NCBI GenBank assembly: GCA_965262565.1
Contig: CBDHFQ010000005.1
Location: 186,001-250,000 of the forward strand
Source: CBDHFQ01 sp965262565
GTDB taxonomy: Bacteria; Bacteroidota; Bacteroidia; J057
Reading direction: 5' to 3'
DNA length: 64,000 nt
Part shown: in pieces, positions 18,284 to 25,869 of the stretch
Layout: every line of letters begins with the position of its first letter
How positions within the stretch are numbered: the first letter of the stretch is position 1
Notes under the pieces: generated by a model
Seen by the model: only the letters and a program-made list of their open reading frames with translations
What the model was told of the DNA's origin: nothing
Database searches by the model: none
Made by a program: the position numbers and the translations under genes

Positions 18284-18358
18284 TCGAGGTGGCAGGATTC
18301 GAACCTGCGACCCCCTGCTCCCAAAGCAGGTGCGCTAACCGGGCTGCGCTACACCTCG
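18284..18358 (-). tRNA. tRNA-Pro (anticodon TGG)
   Basis: The minus strand folds as a standard cloverleaf: acceptor CGAGGTG/CACCTCG with discriminator A, D-arm GCGC...GCGC, anticodon stem CCTGC/GCAGG with loop TTTGGGA, and T-arm GCAGG-TTCGAAT-CCTGC. The anticodon TGG reads proline codons. It is 75 nt with no encoded CCA. It lies just downstream of tRNA-Ser on the same strand, separated by a terminator. Confidence 0.96.
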
Positions 18359-18364
18359 AACTTT

Positions 18365-18388
18365 ATAAAAAAGCTAGCATTTGCTAGC
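18365..18388 (-). terminator. Intrinsic terminator between tRNA-Ser and tRNA-Pro
   Basis: On the minus strand GCTAGC-AAAT-GCTAGC (18388-18373) is followed immediately by TTTTTT. The stem is short, but placement right after tRNA-Ser fits a terminator. Confidence 0.65.
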
Positions 18389-18391
18389 ATC

Positions 18392-18482
18392 TGGCGGAGA
18401 GAGCGGGATTCGAACCCGCGGTACCCGATAAGGGTACGGCAGTTTAGCAAACTGCTGGTTTCAGCCACTCACCCATCTCTCC
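18392..18482 (-). tRNA. tRNA-Ser (anticodon GCT) with encoded CCA
   Basis: The minus strand gives acceptor GGAGAGA/TCTCTCC, discriminator G, and an encoded CCA (18394-18392). The anticodon stem GCAGT/ACTGC carries loop TTGCTAA, so the anticodon is GCT (serine AGC/AGT). A long variable arm (CGTACCCTTATCGGGTACCG) is typical for serine. The T-arm is GCGGG-TTCGAAT-CCCGC. It is 91 nt with CCA. Confidence 0.96.
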
Positions 18483-18494
18483 AAAAAGGTTCTG

Positions 18495-18502
18495 CAAAGA
18501 TA
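18495..18502 (-). promoter_or_regulatory. TAnnTTTG box upstream of tRNA-Ser
   Basis: The minus strand reads TATCTTTG, an exact match to the Bacteroidota -7 consensus, 12 bases before the first tRNA base. The predicted start of transcription would be only a few bases upstream of the mature 5' end. No clear -33 element is visible. Confidence 0.55.
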
Positions 18503-18757
18503 CAAATTAATGTGAATTTCCTAGCTCCTTGAGAAAAAAATCTTCCTTTTATCCATCTCAATCAATGACATATTCCCTCAACCCCCTAAAAGTCGATATC
18601 CTTTAGCATTATATCACATAACCCACTTCCCAAGCTTACTCAAATCATAAATTTTTACTAATTTCTTCTTTCATTCTAACTCAAACATCCACAGGATCAT
18701 TGGCCTAAAAAGAAAATATTATCAGAATCGTAACCAAACATAAAGCCCTACTCGCTC

Positions 18758-20056
18758 ATGAACAGACGTGCATTTATTAAGAATTCCGCTATCGCTACCA
18801 GCGCCAGCATGGCATTTTCCCCTTATCCCCTATTATCTGCGCTCCAACGAACAGAGCCCTATAAAGTAGTCCTCATAGGAAGTGGTTGGTGGGGAATGAA
18901 TATCCTAAACGAAGCTATCGCCACCAAAAATGTAGATGTTCTGGCATTATGTGATGTGGACCAAAACCAACTCAAGAAAGCTTCAGACATTGTCCAAAAA
19001 AGTACGGGAAAAATACCTAAAGGATATACAGATTATAGAGAATGTATTAAAAAGGAACAACCAGAAATTGTTATAGTAGGAACGCCTGATCATTGGCATG
19101 CCCTTCCAACCATCGCAGCGATCAAATCTGGGGCCCATGTTTATGTAGAAAAACCCATTGGACATACAATAGCTGAAGGAAGAGCTATCCTGAATGCAGC
19201 CAGAAAATATGAAAGAGTAGTACAGGTAGGAACACATCGACGTGTTTCTCCTCATAACATTTCAGCCATGGAATTCCTGCGTAGTGGAAAAGTGGGAGAT
19301 ATTCATCGGGTGCACACTTTTGTATTGTATGATGGCGGTCCAGGAACCCCTGCATCACCCGTAGAAGTTCCAGAAGGATTAGATTGGGATATGTGGTGTG
19401 GTCCTGCACCCTTAATTAACTATAGGAGTGGCATCCATCCCAAAGGATTTAGACAATACCTGGATTATGCGAATGGAACTATGGGTGATTGGGGGATTCA
19501 TTGGTTTGATCAGGTACTCTGGTGGACAGATGAAAAATATCCCAAAAGAATCTATTCTACAGGTGATCGATTCGTAAAAGAAGATGGAAGTACAGCCCCC
19601 GACAATCAAATGGCTACCTTCGAATTTGAAGATTTTACGTTGACATGGGAACACCGACTCTTTGCCAAGAATTATGAAGAAGCCCACAATATCGGATGCT
19701 ACTTTTATGGAACCAAGGGGACCCTTCACCTCGGATGGCTGGACGGTTGGACATTTTATCCTAAAAGTAAAGACCAACAAATCATTCAAGAAAAGCCCAC
19801 CCTTAATCAACCTGACCAGCAAAACATCAAAGAACTTTGGGCAGATTTTATCAATGCTATTGAACAAAAAACCCTTCCTGCTTGCGACATTGAAAAGGGA
19901 CATTTAGCAACCAACATTAGTTTATTAGGAATGATTTCTTATAAACTGGGGAGAAGTATCGAGTGGAATGGAGAAAAGGAAAAAATTATTAAAGACATAG
20001 ATGCGAATAGTATGCTGAAAAGAGAATATAGAGGAGATTGGAAATATCCTGTTTAG
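18758..20056 (+). CDS. Gfo/Idh/MocA-family oxidoreductase with Tat signal
   Basis: The 432-residue protein begins MNRRAFIKNSAIATSASMAF, a twin-arginine signal (RRAFIK), so it is probably exported folded. The Rossmann fold follows with VVLIGSGWWGMNILNEA. Family marks include GTPDHWHA and the catalytic VEKPIGH lysine motif near residue 131, and TFEFEDFTLTWEH is part of the C-terminal beta-sheet domain. Such enzymes use NAD(P) bound by the exported protein to act on sugars or related compounds; several Tat-exported members act in glycan degradation. The substrate is unknown. The closest upstream genes are the tRNAs on the opposite strand. Confidence 0.9.
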   Translation: MNRRAFIKNSAIATSASMAFSPYPLLSALQRTEPYKVVLIGSGWWGMNILNEAIATKNVDVLALCDVDQNQLKKASDIVQKSTGKIPKGYTDYRECIKKEQPEIVIVGTPDHWHALPTIAAIKSGAHVYVEKPIGHTIAEGRAILNAARKYERVVQVGTHRRVSPHNISAMEFLRSGKVGDIHRVHTFVLYDGGPGTPASPVEVPEGLDWDMWCGPAPLINYRSGIHPKGFRQYLDYANGTMGDWGIHWFDQVLWWTDEKYPKRIYSTGDRFVKEDGSTAPDNQMATFEFEDFTLTWEHRLFAKNYEEAHNIGCYFYGTKGTLHLGWLDGWTFYPKSKDQQIIQEKPTLNQPDQQNIKELWADFINAIEQKTLPACDIEKGHLATNISLLGMISYKLGRSIEWNGEKEKIIKDIDANSMLKREYRGDWKYPV

Positions 20057-20095
20057 TTAGATCTTATCTAAACGTATACGAATGAACTTACTTAC

Positions 20096-20947
20096 ATGAA
20101 TCTGGCGACCATCATAGCTGCCATCCGGGAATTTTTTTTAGAATTCTTGGGATACCTTCTTCCAGGAGCAGCATTTCTTCTGTTGATATACTTTTTTCTA
20201 TCTGAGGAAACGATCAATACTATTTTTATTCCTGAAGAGACCGCAGCAAACACGATGCGATATAGATTACTGTACGAGAATTATCTGTATATTTTCCTTA
20301 CAATGGCCTATTTAAGTGGGTATATGTTGTATGGAATTGGAAAGTTAAAAACCTCCTTATCTACCATCTGTAATTTCATCATCAAATCTTTCCAGCGTCT
20401 ACTATTCGGAAAAAAAGCGTTATCTCCTTTTTGGAAAAGAGTATTTCGCAACTTATACATCCTGGAAAATAAAAGATTGGAACAAAGCATTATTAAGTCG
20501 GAGGAGTTTGATATGAGTTGCCAAATTCTCAGAAAATTACTTCATATCCCGCCAGAAGAAGCGTTTCCTAAAAGCCTCAATAAATTTGCTGTTGTCAGAA
20601 ACTTAGCCCTCTCATATGTTCCCGAAGCAGACCTTAAAATAGCCACCTTTACCTTCAGGGCAGAATTAGCAGAACACATTAGCGCTATGGCTTTACTTAT
20701 CGGTTTAACAGGACTCGTCTGCCAGTTCATTCCTGAAGGACAATTTGCCATTTTTGCCCGAGGAGAAATCTACACCTATCTTTACCTTATCCTTTTACTT
20801 TGCGCTTATTTTCTCCACCAAACCTACATTCGCATGCTTTGGATTTCTAAAAAGATTGTATTTCCTATATTGATTAGTAAGTATTATCGGATGCATTCAG
20901 AGTTGCTTTCAACCAATTCGACTGATCATCTTGTAGACCTTGATTAA
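20096..20947 (+). CDS. Four-helix membrane protein of unknown function, upstream of sbcC
   Basis: The 283-residue protein has four likely transmembrane segments: about 12-37 (FLEFLGYLLPGAAFLLLIYF), 65-85 (YIFLTMAYLSGYMLYGIG), 205-225 (ISAMALLIGLTGLVCQFI) and 232-258 (YLYLILLLCAYFLHQTYI). Between helices 2 and 3 is a basic cytoplasmic stretch of roughly 110 residues. I do not recognise the family. It ends only six bases before sbcC and so is probably translated from the same transcript. Membrane proteins placed beside nucleases can have defence roles, but here that is speculation from position alone. Confidence 0.7.
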   Translation: MNLATIIAAIREFFLEFLGYLLPGAAFLLLIYFFLSEETINTIFIPEETAANTMRYRLLYENYLYIFLTMAYLSGYMLYGIGKLKTSLSTICNFIIKSFQRLLFGKKALSPFWKRVFRNLYILENKRLEQSIIKSEEFDMSCQILRKLLHIPPEEAFPKSLNKFAVVRNLALSYVPEADLKIATFTFRAELAEHISAMALLIGLTGLVCQFIPEGQFAIFARGEIYTYLYLILLLCAYFLHQTYIRMLWISKKIVFPILISKYYRMHSELLSTNSTDHLVDLD

Positions 20948-20953
20948 CGCGTT

Positions 20954-23900
20954 ATGATTCCAATTCTTCTCAGTTTGGAAGGACTATACTCCTACCAACA
21001 AAAACAGGTTATTGAATTTGACCCTCTGACCCATGCTCAACTTTTTGGTATATTTGGAGCTACAGGAAGTGGTAAATCTTCTATCCTTGAAGCCATCACT
21101 TATGCCTTGTATGGGGAATCAGAAAGGCTCAATCGCCAAGACAGCAGGGCCTATAATATGATGAACCTGAAATCAAAGCGAATGCACATTGAGTTTGTCT
21201 TTGAATCGGAAGGGAAGCAGTACAAATTCGTTGTCTCAGCCAAAAGAAATTCCCGTCATTTCACTAAAGTCGAAAGTCCTTCCAGAAGCGCTTATAAAAA
21301 GGAACAACATGAGTGGCAGCCTATTTCCCCCGATAGTGCCCAGGAAATTACCGGCTTGAGCTACAAAAACTTTCGCAGAACTATCATTATTCCTCAGGGA
21401 AAATTCCAAGAATTCCTCCAACTGACAGATACGGAGAGAACCCGAATGCTTAAAGATATTTTTTATCTGGATAGATATGAATTAGCACATAAAACAGCAG
21501 GCCTGGAACAGCGAAACAAGGAAGCCATGATAAAAAAGCAAACTCAACTTGCCCAATTAGCTCATGTAACTACGGAGCATATAGAAGAGGTTAAGGAGAG
21601 TTTGGCTCATTGTAGCGAGAAAACGGAAGCACTACGAAAAGAACTCCTCTTTAAACAAACTATTATTCAAGAATTGGAGCAGGTAAAAGAATTGTTCCAA
21701 CGGCTTGAAGAGCAACAAGCGAACCTTCATCGCCTACAGGAAAAAGCCGCTACCTTTGCTGCCAGAGAAAAACAATTGCACGAATATGAACGCTGTTTGA
21801 TTGACTTTAAACCTTTGCTAGATAAACAACAAGAACTCAGTTCTCAATTGGACCAACAACAAACTTCTTACTACCAAAAGCAACGTGAACTAAAACAATA
21901 CGAGCAAACCCTCCAACAATCTCTCCACGCTTTTGAGGAAGTAGAAAAGCAATTCCACCAAAGAGAACAATTACTCCAAAAAGCGGAAGAAATAACTCAT
22001 ATTCATTCTCTCAAAGAATTAGAAAGAATTCTGAAAGATAAATCAGAAAGAATAGCCAAAGGGGAAACCCTTAGTAAGCATATCCGACAGGAAATTGAAA
22101 CCCTGAGTCGACAGGAACAACAACTATTTGAAGACATAGGGCAGATGCAAGCACGGCAACCAGCCCTTCAACAATTGCTAAAAATCCAAGAGTGGTTTAC
22201 CGAAAAAAAGAACCTGGAGAAGACGCTGCAAAGATGGCAACAAGAATGGGAGCTTAAGGAACAAAAAGGAACCCAACTCATTCAGGCTAAGCATGAATTA
22301 CTTGGTAAAACCTCATTGGAACCGCTACAATTCGACCTTTCTTATGCACAACTAGATCAAATCCTGGAACAATCTATTCAAGTACAACAAATTGACCTGA
22401 AAGAGGCTGAACAGCATTTACAACAGGCCGAAATTCAAGCTGAATTGAGTCAGCTTTCTCAAGCCCTGGAAGAAGGAAAACCCTGCCCTTTATGTGGGTC
22501 TACTCATCATCCCCATCCAGCGACCATTCATGAATCAACTGACCAACTCATTCTATTAAAGGAAAATATACACAAAGGGAAATCAGACATTGCTATCCTG
22601 GAAAAATCAAAACGAGATCTTATTCACCTTGCCGATAAACAAGCTACCTTAGATACAGATCAGCAACGCCTTCAACAAGAATTACTTCAGCAACAACAAC
22701 AATTACACCACCACCAATCGACCTTTTCCTTTGAGGGATACGCGCCTGATCATCCAGAGCAATTTCAGGATAGCCTCACCCTTCATCAACAATTGGCTCA
22801 CCAGATCCAAAACCGACAGAAGGAATTGGAACAAACCCGTAAAGCACGTCTCGAGCAGGAAAAAACCCTTGAAACCTACAGCCAACGTTTATCGTCATTG
22901 GAACAGGAAAAAAAAGATACAGAGGTCGCTTTCCAATCCGGTATTCTCAAACTCACTCACATCACCTATGCCGATTATACGTTATTTAGTAAGCTACAAT
23001 TGGAGAAGGAAGTCTCTGAATTGAAGGCTGCTTACGAAAAAGTGGAAACCCTTTACCAAACGTATCAACACCGAGTTCACCATCTAAGGGATAGGATAAG
23101 CCACACCAAAGGGGAAGCGGATGTATTACATGAACACATACAAGAATATCAGAAAGCTTTAGCGAGAAAACAGCAGGAAATTCATAGCAAACTAGCTAAC
23201 AGCACCTTCGAAGAGCTTCCTTCCGTGGAGCGCATCTTACAATTGGCCTTGCATACGGGAAATGAGCGGGAAGCGATAAGTCAGTATAAAAAGGAGGTGA
23301 ATCAGGTACATGGGATGGTTGAGGAATTGACTAAACAGGTACAGCATAAAGTGTTTGATTCGGACCAATATGAACATCTCAGCCTGGAAATAGAGCAACT
23401 CACAGAACAACAAGCCGCATTGACCAAAGAGATCGGGGGATTTGAAAGGGAATTGGCTCAATTAGAAGAAAAGTATAAAGAAAAAGTAGTGTTGGAGAAA
23501 GAGATGGAGCAGTTAGAAAAGCGTCAGTTAAATATTCAGACCTTAAAAAAACTGTTTGCTCGCAGTGGATTTGTTAACTATGTTTCTTCTGTTTTTTTGC
23601 GTCAGTTGTGTGAAGCTGCTAATCATCGGTTCAGTAAATTGACCAGAAATGCTCTCAGGCTGGAAGTAACTGAAAATAATCAGTTTCAGGTGAGGGATTA
23701 TTTACATGAAGGCCAAACGAGGAGTGTAAAGACTTTATCGGGGGGACAGACATTTCAGGCGGCTTTGTGTTTGGCATTGGCCTTAGCTGATCAGGTACAA
23801 AAACAGGCTCGATCGTTACAAAATTTCTTCTTTTTGGATGAGGGGTTTGGTTCTCAGGATAAAGCCTCTTTGCAGGTTATTTTCCAGACGCTTTCTTCTC

Positions 23901-24028
23901 TAAGAAAAGAACATCGCATTGTAGGACTCATATCGCATGTAGAAGAATTGCAACAGGAGATAGATACGTATTTACAGGTAACATTAAGTCCAGAACAGGG
24001 GAGCCAGTTGAAGGGGAGTTGGCAATAA
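20954..24028 (+). CDS. sbcC: SbcC: SMC-like ATPase of the SbcCD nuclease
   Basis: The 1024-residue protein has the Rad50/SbcC architecture: N-terminal Walker A GATGSGKSS near 36, Q-loop TIIIPQGKFQEFLQL near 150, two long coiled-coil arms, the zinc-hook CPLCG near 511, then the C-terminal signature LSGGQTFQAALCLALALAD near 927 and Walker B FFFLDEGFGSQD. With SbcD it forms a complex that opens and trims hairpins and protein-blocked DNA ends. Its partner SbcD is encoded at 43102-44343 on the other strand rather than next to it. The upstream membrane gene and downstream rpn gene lie within 6 and 14 bases. Confidence 0.97.
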   Translation: MIPILLSLEGLYSYQQKQVIEFDPLTHAQLFGIFGATGSGKSSILEAITYALYGESERLNRQDSRAYNMMNLKSKRMHIEFVFESEGKQYKFVVSAKRNSRHFTKVESPSRSAYKKEQHEWQPISPDSAQEITGLSYKNFRRTIIIPQGKFQEFLQLTDTERTRMLKDIFYLDRYELAHKTAGLEQRNKEAMIKKQTQLAQLAHVTTEHIEEVKESLAHCSEKTEALRKELLFKQTIIQELEQVKELFQRLEEQQANLHRLQEKAATFAAREKQLHEYERCLIDFKPLLDKQQELSSQLDQQQTSYYQKQRELKQYEQTLQQSLHAFEEVEKQFHQREQLLQKAEEITHIHSLKELERILKDKSERIAKGETLSKHIRQEIETLSRQEQQLFEDIGQMQARQPALQQLLKIQEWFTEKKNLEKTLQRWQQEWELKEQKGTQLIQAKHELLGKTSLEPLQFDLSYAQLDQILEQSIQVQQIDLKEAEQHLQQAEIQAELSQLSQALEEGKPCPLCGSTHHPHPATIHESTDQLILLKENIHKGKSDIAILEKSKRDLIHLADKQATLDTDQQRLQQELLQQQQQLHHHQSTFSFEGYAPDHPEQFQDSLTLHQQLAHQIQNRQKELEQTRKARLEQEKTLETYSQRLSSLEQEKKDTEVAFQSGILKLTHITYADYTLFSKLQLEKEVSELKAAYEKVETLYQTYQHRVHHLRDRISHTKGEADVLHEHIQEYQKALARKQQEIHSKLANSTFEELPSVERILQLALHTGNEREAISQYKKEVNQVHGMVEELTKQVQHKVFDSDQYEHLSLEIEQLTEQQAALTKEIGGFERELAQLEEKYKEKVVLEKEMEQLEKRQLNIQTLKKLFARSGFVNYVSSVFLRQLCEAANHRFSKLTRNALRLEVTENNQFQVRDYLHEGQTRSVKTLSGGQTFQAALCLALALADQVQKQARSLQNFFFLDEGFGSQDKASLQVIFQTLSSLRKEHRIVGLISHVEELQQEIDTYLQVTLSPEQGSQLKGSWQ

Positions 24029-24042
24029 AAGGCATTTGATTT

Positions 24043-24993
24043 ATGGAAAAAGTAGGAACATATATTAATCCCTTTACAGATTTTGGCTTTAAAAAGCTTT
24101 TTGGGACAGAATTTAATAAGGATCTATTAATTGACTTTTTGAATGAGGTACTTAAGCATCAGGACAACATTAAAGATTTGAGTTATCTGAATACCGAAAA
24201 ATTAGGGAGAACTAAAGAGAGTCGAAAATCAATTTTCGATGTATACTGCGAAAATGAGCGTGGGGAAAAGTTCATCATTGAATTACAAAACATTGGTCAT
24301 AAGTTTTTTAAGGATAGAAGTATCTACTACGTAACCTATCCAATTCAAGAACAAGCCGTAAAAGGAAAGGAATGGGATTATCATTTAAAAGCTGTCTATA
24401 CGGTTTGTATCCTAAACTTCAGTTTTAAGGATTCAAAAGAGACGAACAGATATTACAGAGAAATCAAGTTGATGGATACTCAAACATATGAGATTTTTTA
24501 TGATCGACTCTCATTTTATTATTTAGAAGTTCCTAGATTTAAGAAAAGTGAAGAGGAATTAGAGACGCATTTCGAAAAATGGATGTTTGTGCTCAAAAAC
24601 CTTCATCAATTAGAACGAATACCGAAAAAATTGCAAGATAACATATTTCAAAAATTGTTCGACGAAGCTAAGACGTCGAACTTAACTCAAAAAGAGATGA
24701 AAGCATATCAAGAAAGTTTAAAGGATTATTGGGATCAGTATAGTATCCTCACATCTCAAAAAGAAGAAGGGAGAAGAGAAGGGAGAAGAGAAGGGATAAA
24801 AGAGGGGATAAAAGAGGGGATAAAAGAAGGGAGAAAAGAGGGGATAAAAGAAGGGAGAAAAGAGGGCAAAAAAGAAGGAAAGATGGAAGCGACCCTATTG
24901 ATTGCGAAAATGATGAAAGCTCATGGAGAGTCCATTGAAAAAATCGCTGCTTATACTGGCTTGACAAAGGAGGAAATTCACAATTTATCCTAA
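24043..24993 (+). CDS. Rpn-family PD-(D/E)XK protein with tetrapeptide-repeat C-terminus (full length)
   Basis: This 316-residue protein opens with YINPFTDFGFKKLFGTE, the standard start of Rpn/PDDEXK_2 (recombination-promoting nuclease, putative transposase) proteins. The core catalytic residues are visible as FDVYCENERG (Asp near 65) and IIELQN (E-x-Q near 80-82). Residues about 242-281 are ten four-residue repeats of the E-G-[RIK]-[RK] type, then a conserved tail (LLIAKMMKAHGESIEKIAAY). Published work on Rpn proteins shows that the C-terminal domain can be translated separately and inhibits the full-length toxic nuclease. An in-frame ATG at 24697 with AAAAAGAG upstream could start such a short form. 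The gene begins 14 bases after sbcC. Confidence 0.85.
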   Translation: MEKVGTYINPFTDFGFKKLFGTEFNKDLLIDFLNEVLKHQDNIKDLSYLNTEKLGRTKESRKSIFDVYCENERGEKFIIELQNIGHKFFKDRSIYYVTYPIQEQAVKGKEWDYHLKAVYTVCILNFSFKDSKETNRYYREIKLMDTQTYEIFYDRLSFYYLEVPRFKKSEEELETHFEKWMFVLKNLHQLERIPKKLQDNIFQKLFDEAKTSNLTQKEMKAYQESLKDYWDQYSILTSQKEEGRREGRREGIKEGIKEGIKEGRKEGIKEGRKEGKKEGKMEATLLIAKMMKAHGESIEKIAAYTGLTKEEIHNLS

Positions 24994-25197
24994 GTGGGAG
25001 AGAATAATCTGGTCTTCGACGAAGCTAAGACGTCGAACTTAACTCAAAAAGAGATGAAAGCATATCAAGAAAGTTTAAAGGATTATTGGGATCAGTATAG
25101 TATCCTCACATCTCAAAAAGAAGAAGGGAGAAAAAGGGGAGAAAAGAAGGGAGAAAAGAGGGCAAAAAAGAAGGAAAGATGGAAGCGACCCTATTGA
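24994..25197 (+). pseudogene. Second copy of the Rpn C-terminal domain, frameshifted in the repeats
   Basis: The copy can be read from a GTG at 24994, directly after the stop of rpn, or from the internal ATG at 25054 that matches the putative short-form start. It encodes FDEAKTSNLTQKEMKAY and the next 25 or so residues as in the full gene. One base is missing in the repeat tract around 25130-25140 (AAAAAGGGG in place of AAAAGAGGGG), so the frame shifts and ends at 25197 in an unrelated basic tail. The lost tail is still encoded in the other frame as a 36-residue piece from ATG 25179 to 25289. Slippage could restore the frame. Confidence 0.75.
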
Positions 25198-25289
25198 TTG
25201 CGAAAATGATGAAAGCTCATGGAGAGTCCATTGAAAAAATCGCTGCTTATACTGGCTTGACAAAGGAGGAAATTCACAATTTATCCTAA

Positions 25290-25598
25290 GTGGGAGAGAA
25301 TAATCTGGTCTTCGACGAAGCTAAGACGTCGAACTTAACTCAAAAAGAGATGAAAGCATATCAAGAAAGGTTAAAGGATTATTGGGATCAGTATAGTATC
25401 CTCACATCTCAAAAAGAAGAAGGGAGAAAAGAGGGAAGAAAAGAGGGCAAAAAAGAGGGGATAAAAGAGGGTAAAAAAGAAGGAAAGATGGAAGCGACCC
25501 TATTGATTGCGAAAATGATGAAAGCTCATGGAGAGTCCATTGAAAAAATCGCTGCTTATACTGGCTTGACAGAGGAGGAAATAGAAAAATTACTTTGA
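25290..25598 (+). CDS. Third copy of the Rpn C-terminal domain, intact; candidate free-standing antitoxin
   Basis: Reading from GTG 25290 gives 102 residues; from the conserved internal ATG at 25350 it gives 82 residues. The protein has the linker FDEAKTSNLTQKEMKAYQE, six four-residue repeats (EGRK EGRK EGKK EGIK EGKK EGKM) and the conserved tail LLIAKMMKAHGESIEKIAAY ending LTEEEIEKLL. It has no nuclease core. In Rpn systems the separately made C-terminal domain blocks the toxic full-length nuclease, so this copy could act as an extra inhibitor; whether a six-repeat version still pairs with the ten-repeat full-length protein is not known. It may also be the original 3' end of the gene. Confidence 0.65.
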   Translation: MGENNLVFDEAKTSNLTQKEMKAYQERLKDYWDQYSILTSQKEEGRKEGRKEGKKEGIKEGKKEGKMEATLLIAKMMKAHGESIEKIAAYTGLTEEEIEKLL

Positions 25599-25689
25599 GA
25601 CTAGTCATAAGAAAGAAGGCTAATATTTTGTTAGCTGAAATGAAAGAAATCTGATTATTGTAATAACAAGGGAATAAGCTACAAGTGTT

Positions 25690-25869
25690 TACGCACTACA
25701 ACTAGACTTTTACTTAACCATAAGTAACCCAGTAAATAGGATAATACCTATTCCATACTCTCAGGGAGAAAACTACGAAGAAGCTAATAATGAAAGTAAT
25801 GTTGTTCCAACCTTCGAGAAGGCTAATGATCTTTCAATAAAAGCTGTTACAAAATTCCCAAACCCATGA
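25690..25869 (+). pseudogene. Possible 3' fragment of a gene lacking a start
   Basis: A frame opened by TAA near 25677 runs about 60 codons without ATG and ends at TGA 25867-25869. It reads IIPIPYSQGENYEEANNES and then FEKANDLSIKAVTKFPNP, which looks like helical repeat protein. It overlaps the start of the next gene by a few bases. It may be the tail of a lost gene, or chance. Confidence 0.25.

Larger units (their letters stand above)
24658..25598 (+). repeat. Three tandem copies of the rpn 3' end
   Basis: The sequence beginning TTCGACGAAGC occurs at 24658, 25015 and 25311. Copy 1 (357 bases) and copy 2 (296 bases) share the same end, including the TAAGTGGGAGAG junction; copy 3 ends differently (LTEEEIEKLL instead of LTKEEIHNLS). 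The difference of 61 bases between copies 1 and 2 equals five four-residue repeats plus one missing base. Repeat counts are 10, 5 and 6. Each copy starts with the inverted repeat TTCGACG/CGTCGAA nine bases apart. Confidence 0.95.

Noticed and set aside
24749..24967. Antisense frames rich in Leu and Ser opposite the rpn repeats
   Set aside because: They are the complement of the Glu-Gly-Lys repeats, with no independent signal.
24769..25480. Purine-rich short repeats that could look like a CRISPR array
   Set aside because: The repeats are 12-base codon-phase units encoding E-G-x-K, have no spacers and lie inside coding frames of the rpn copies.
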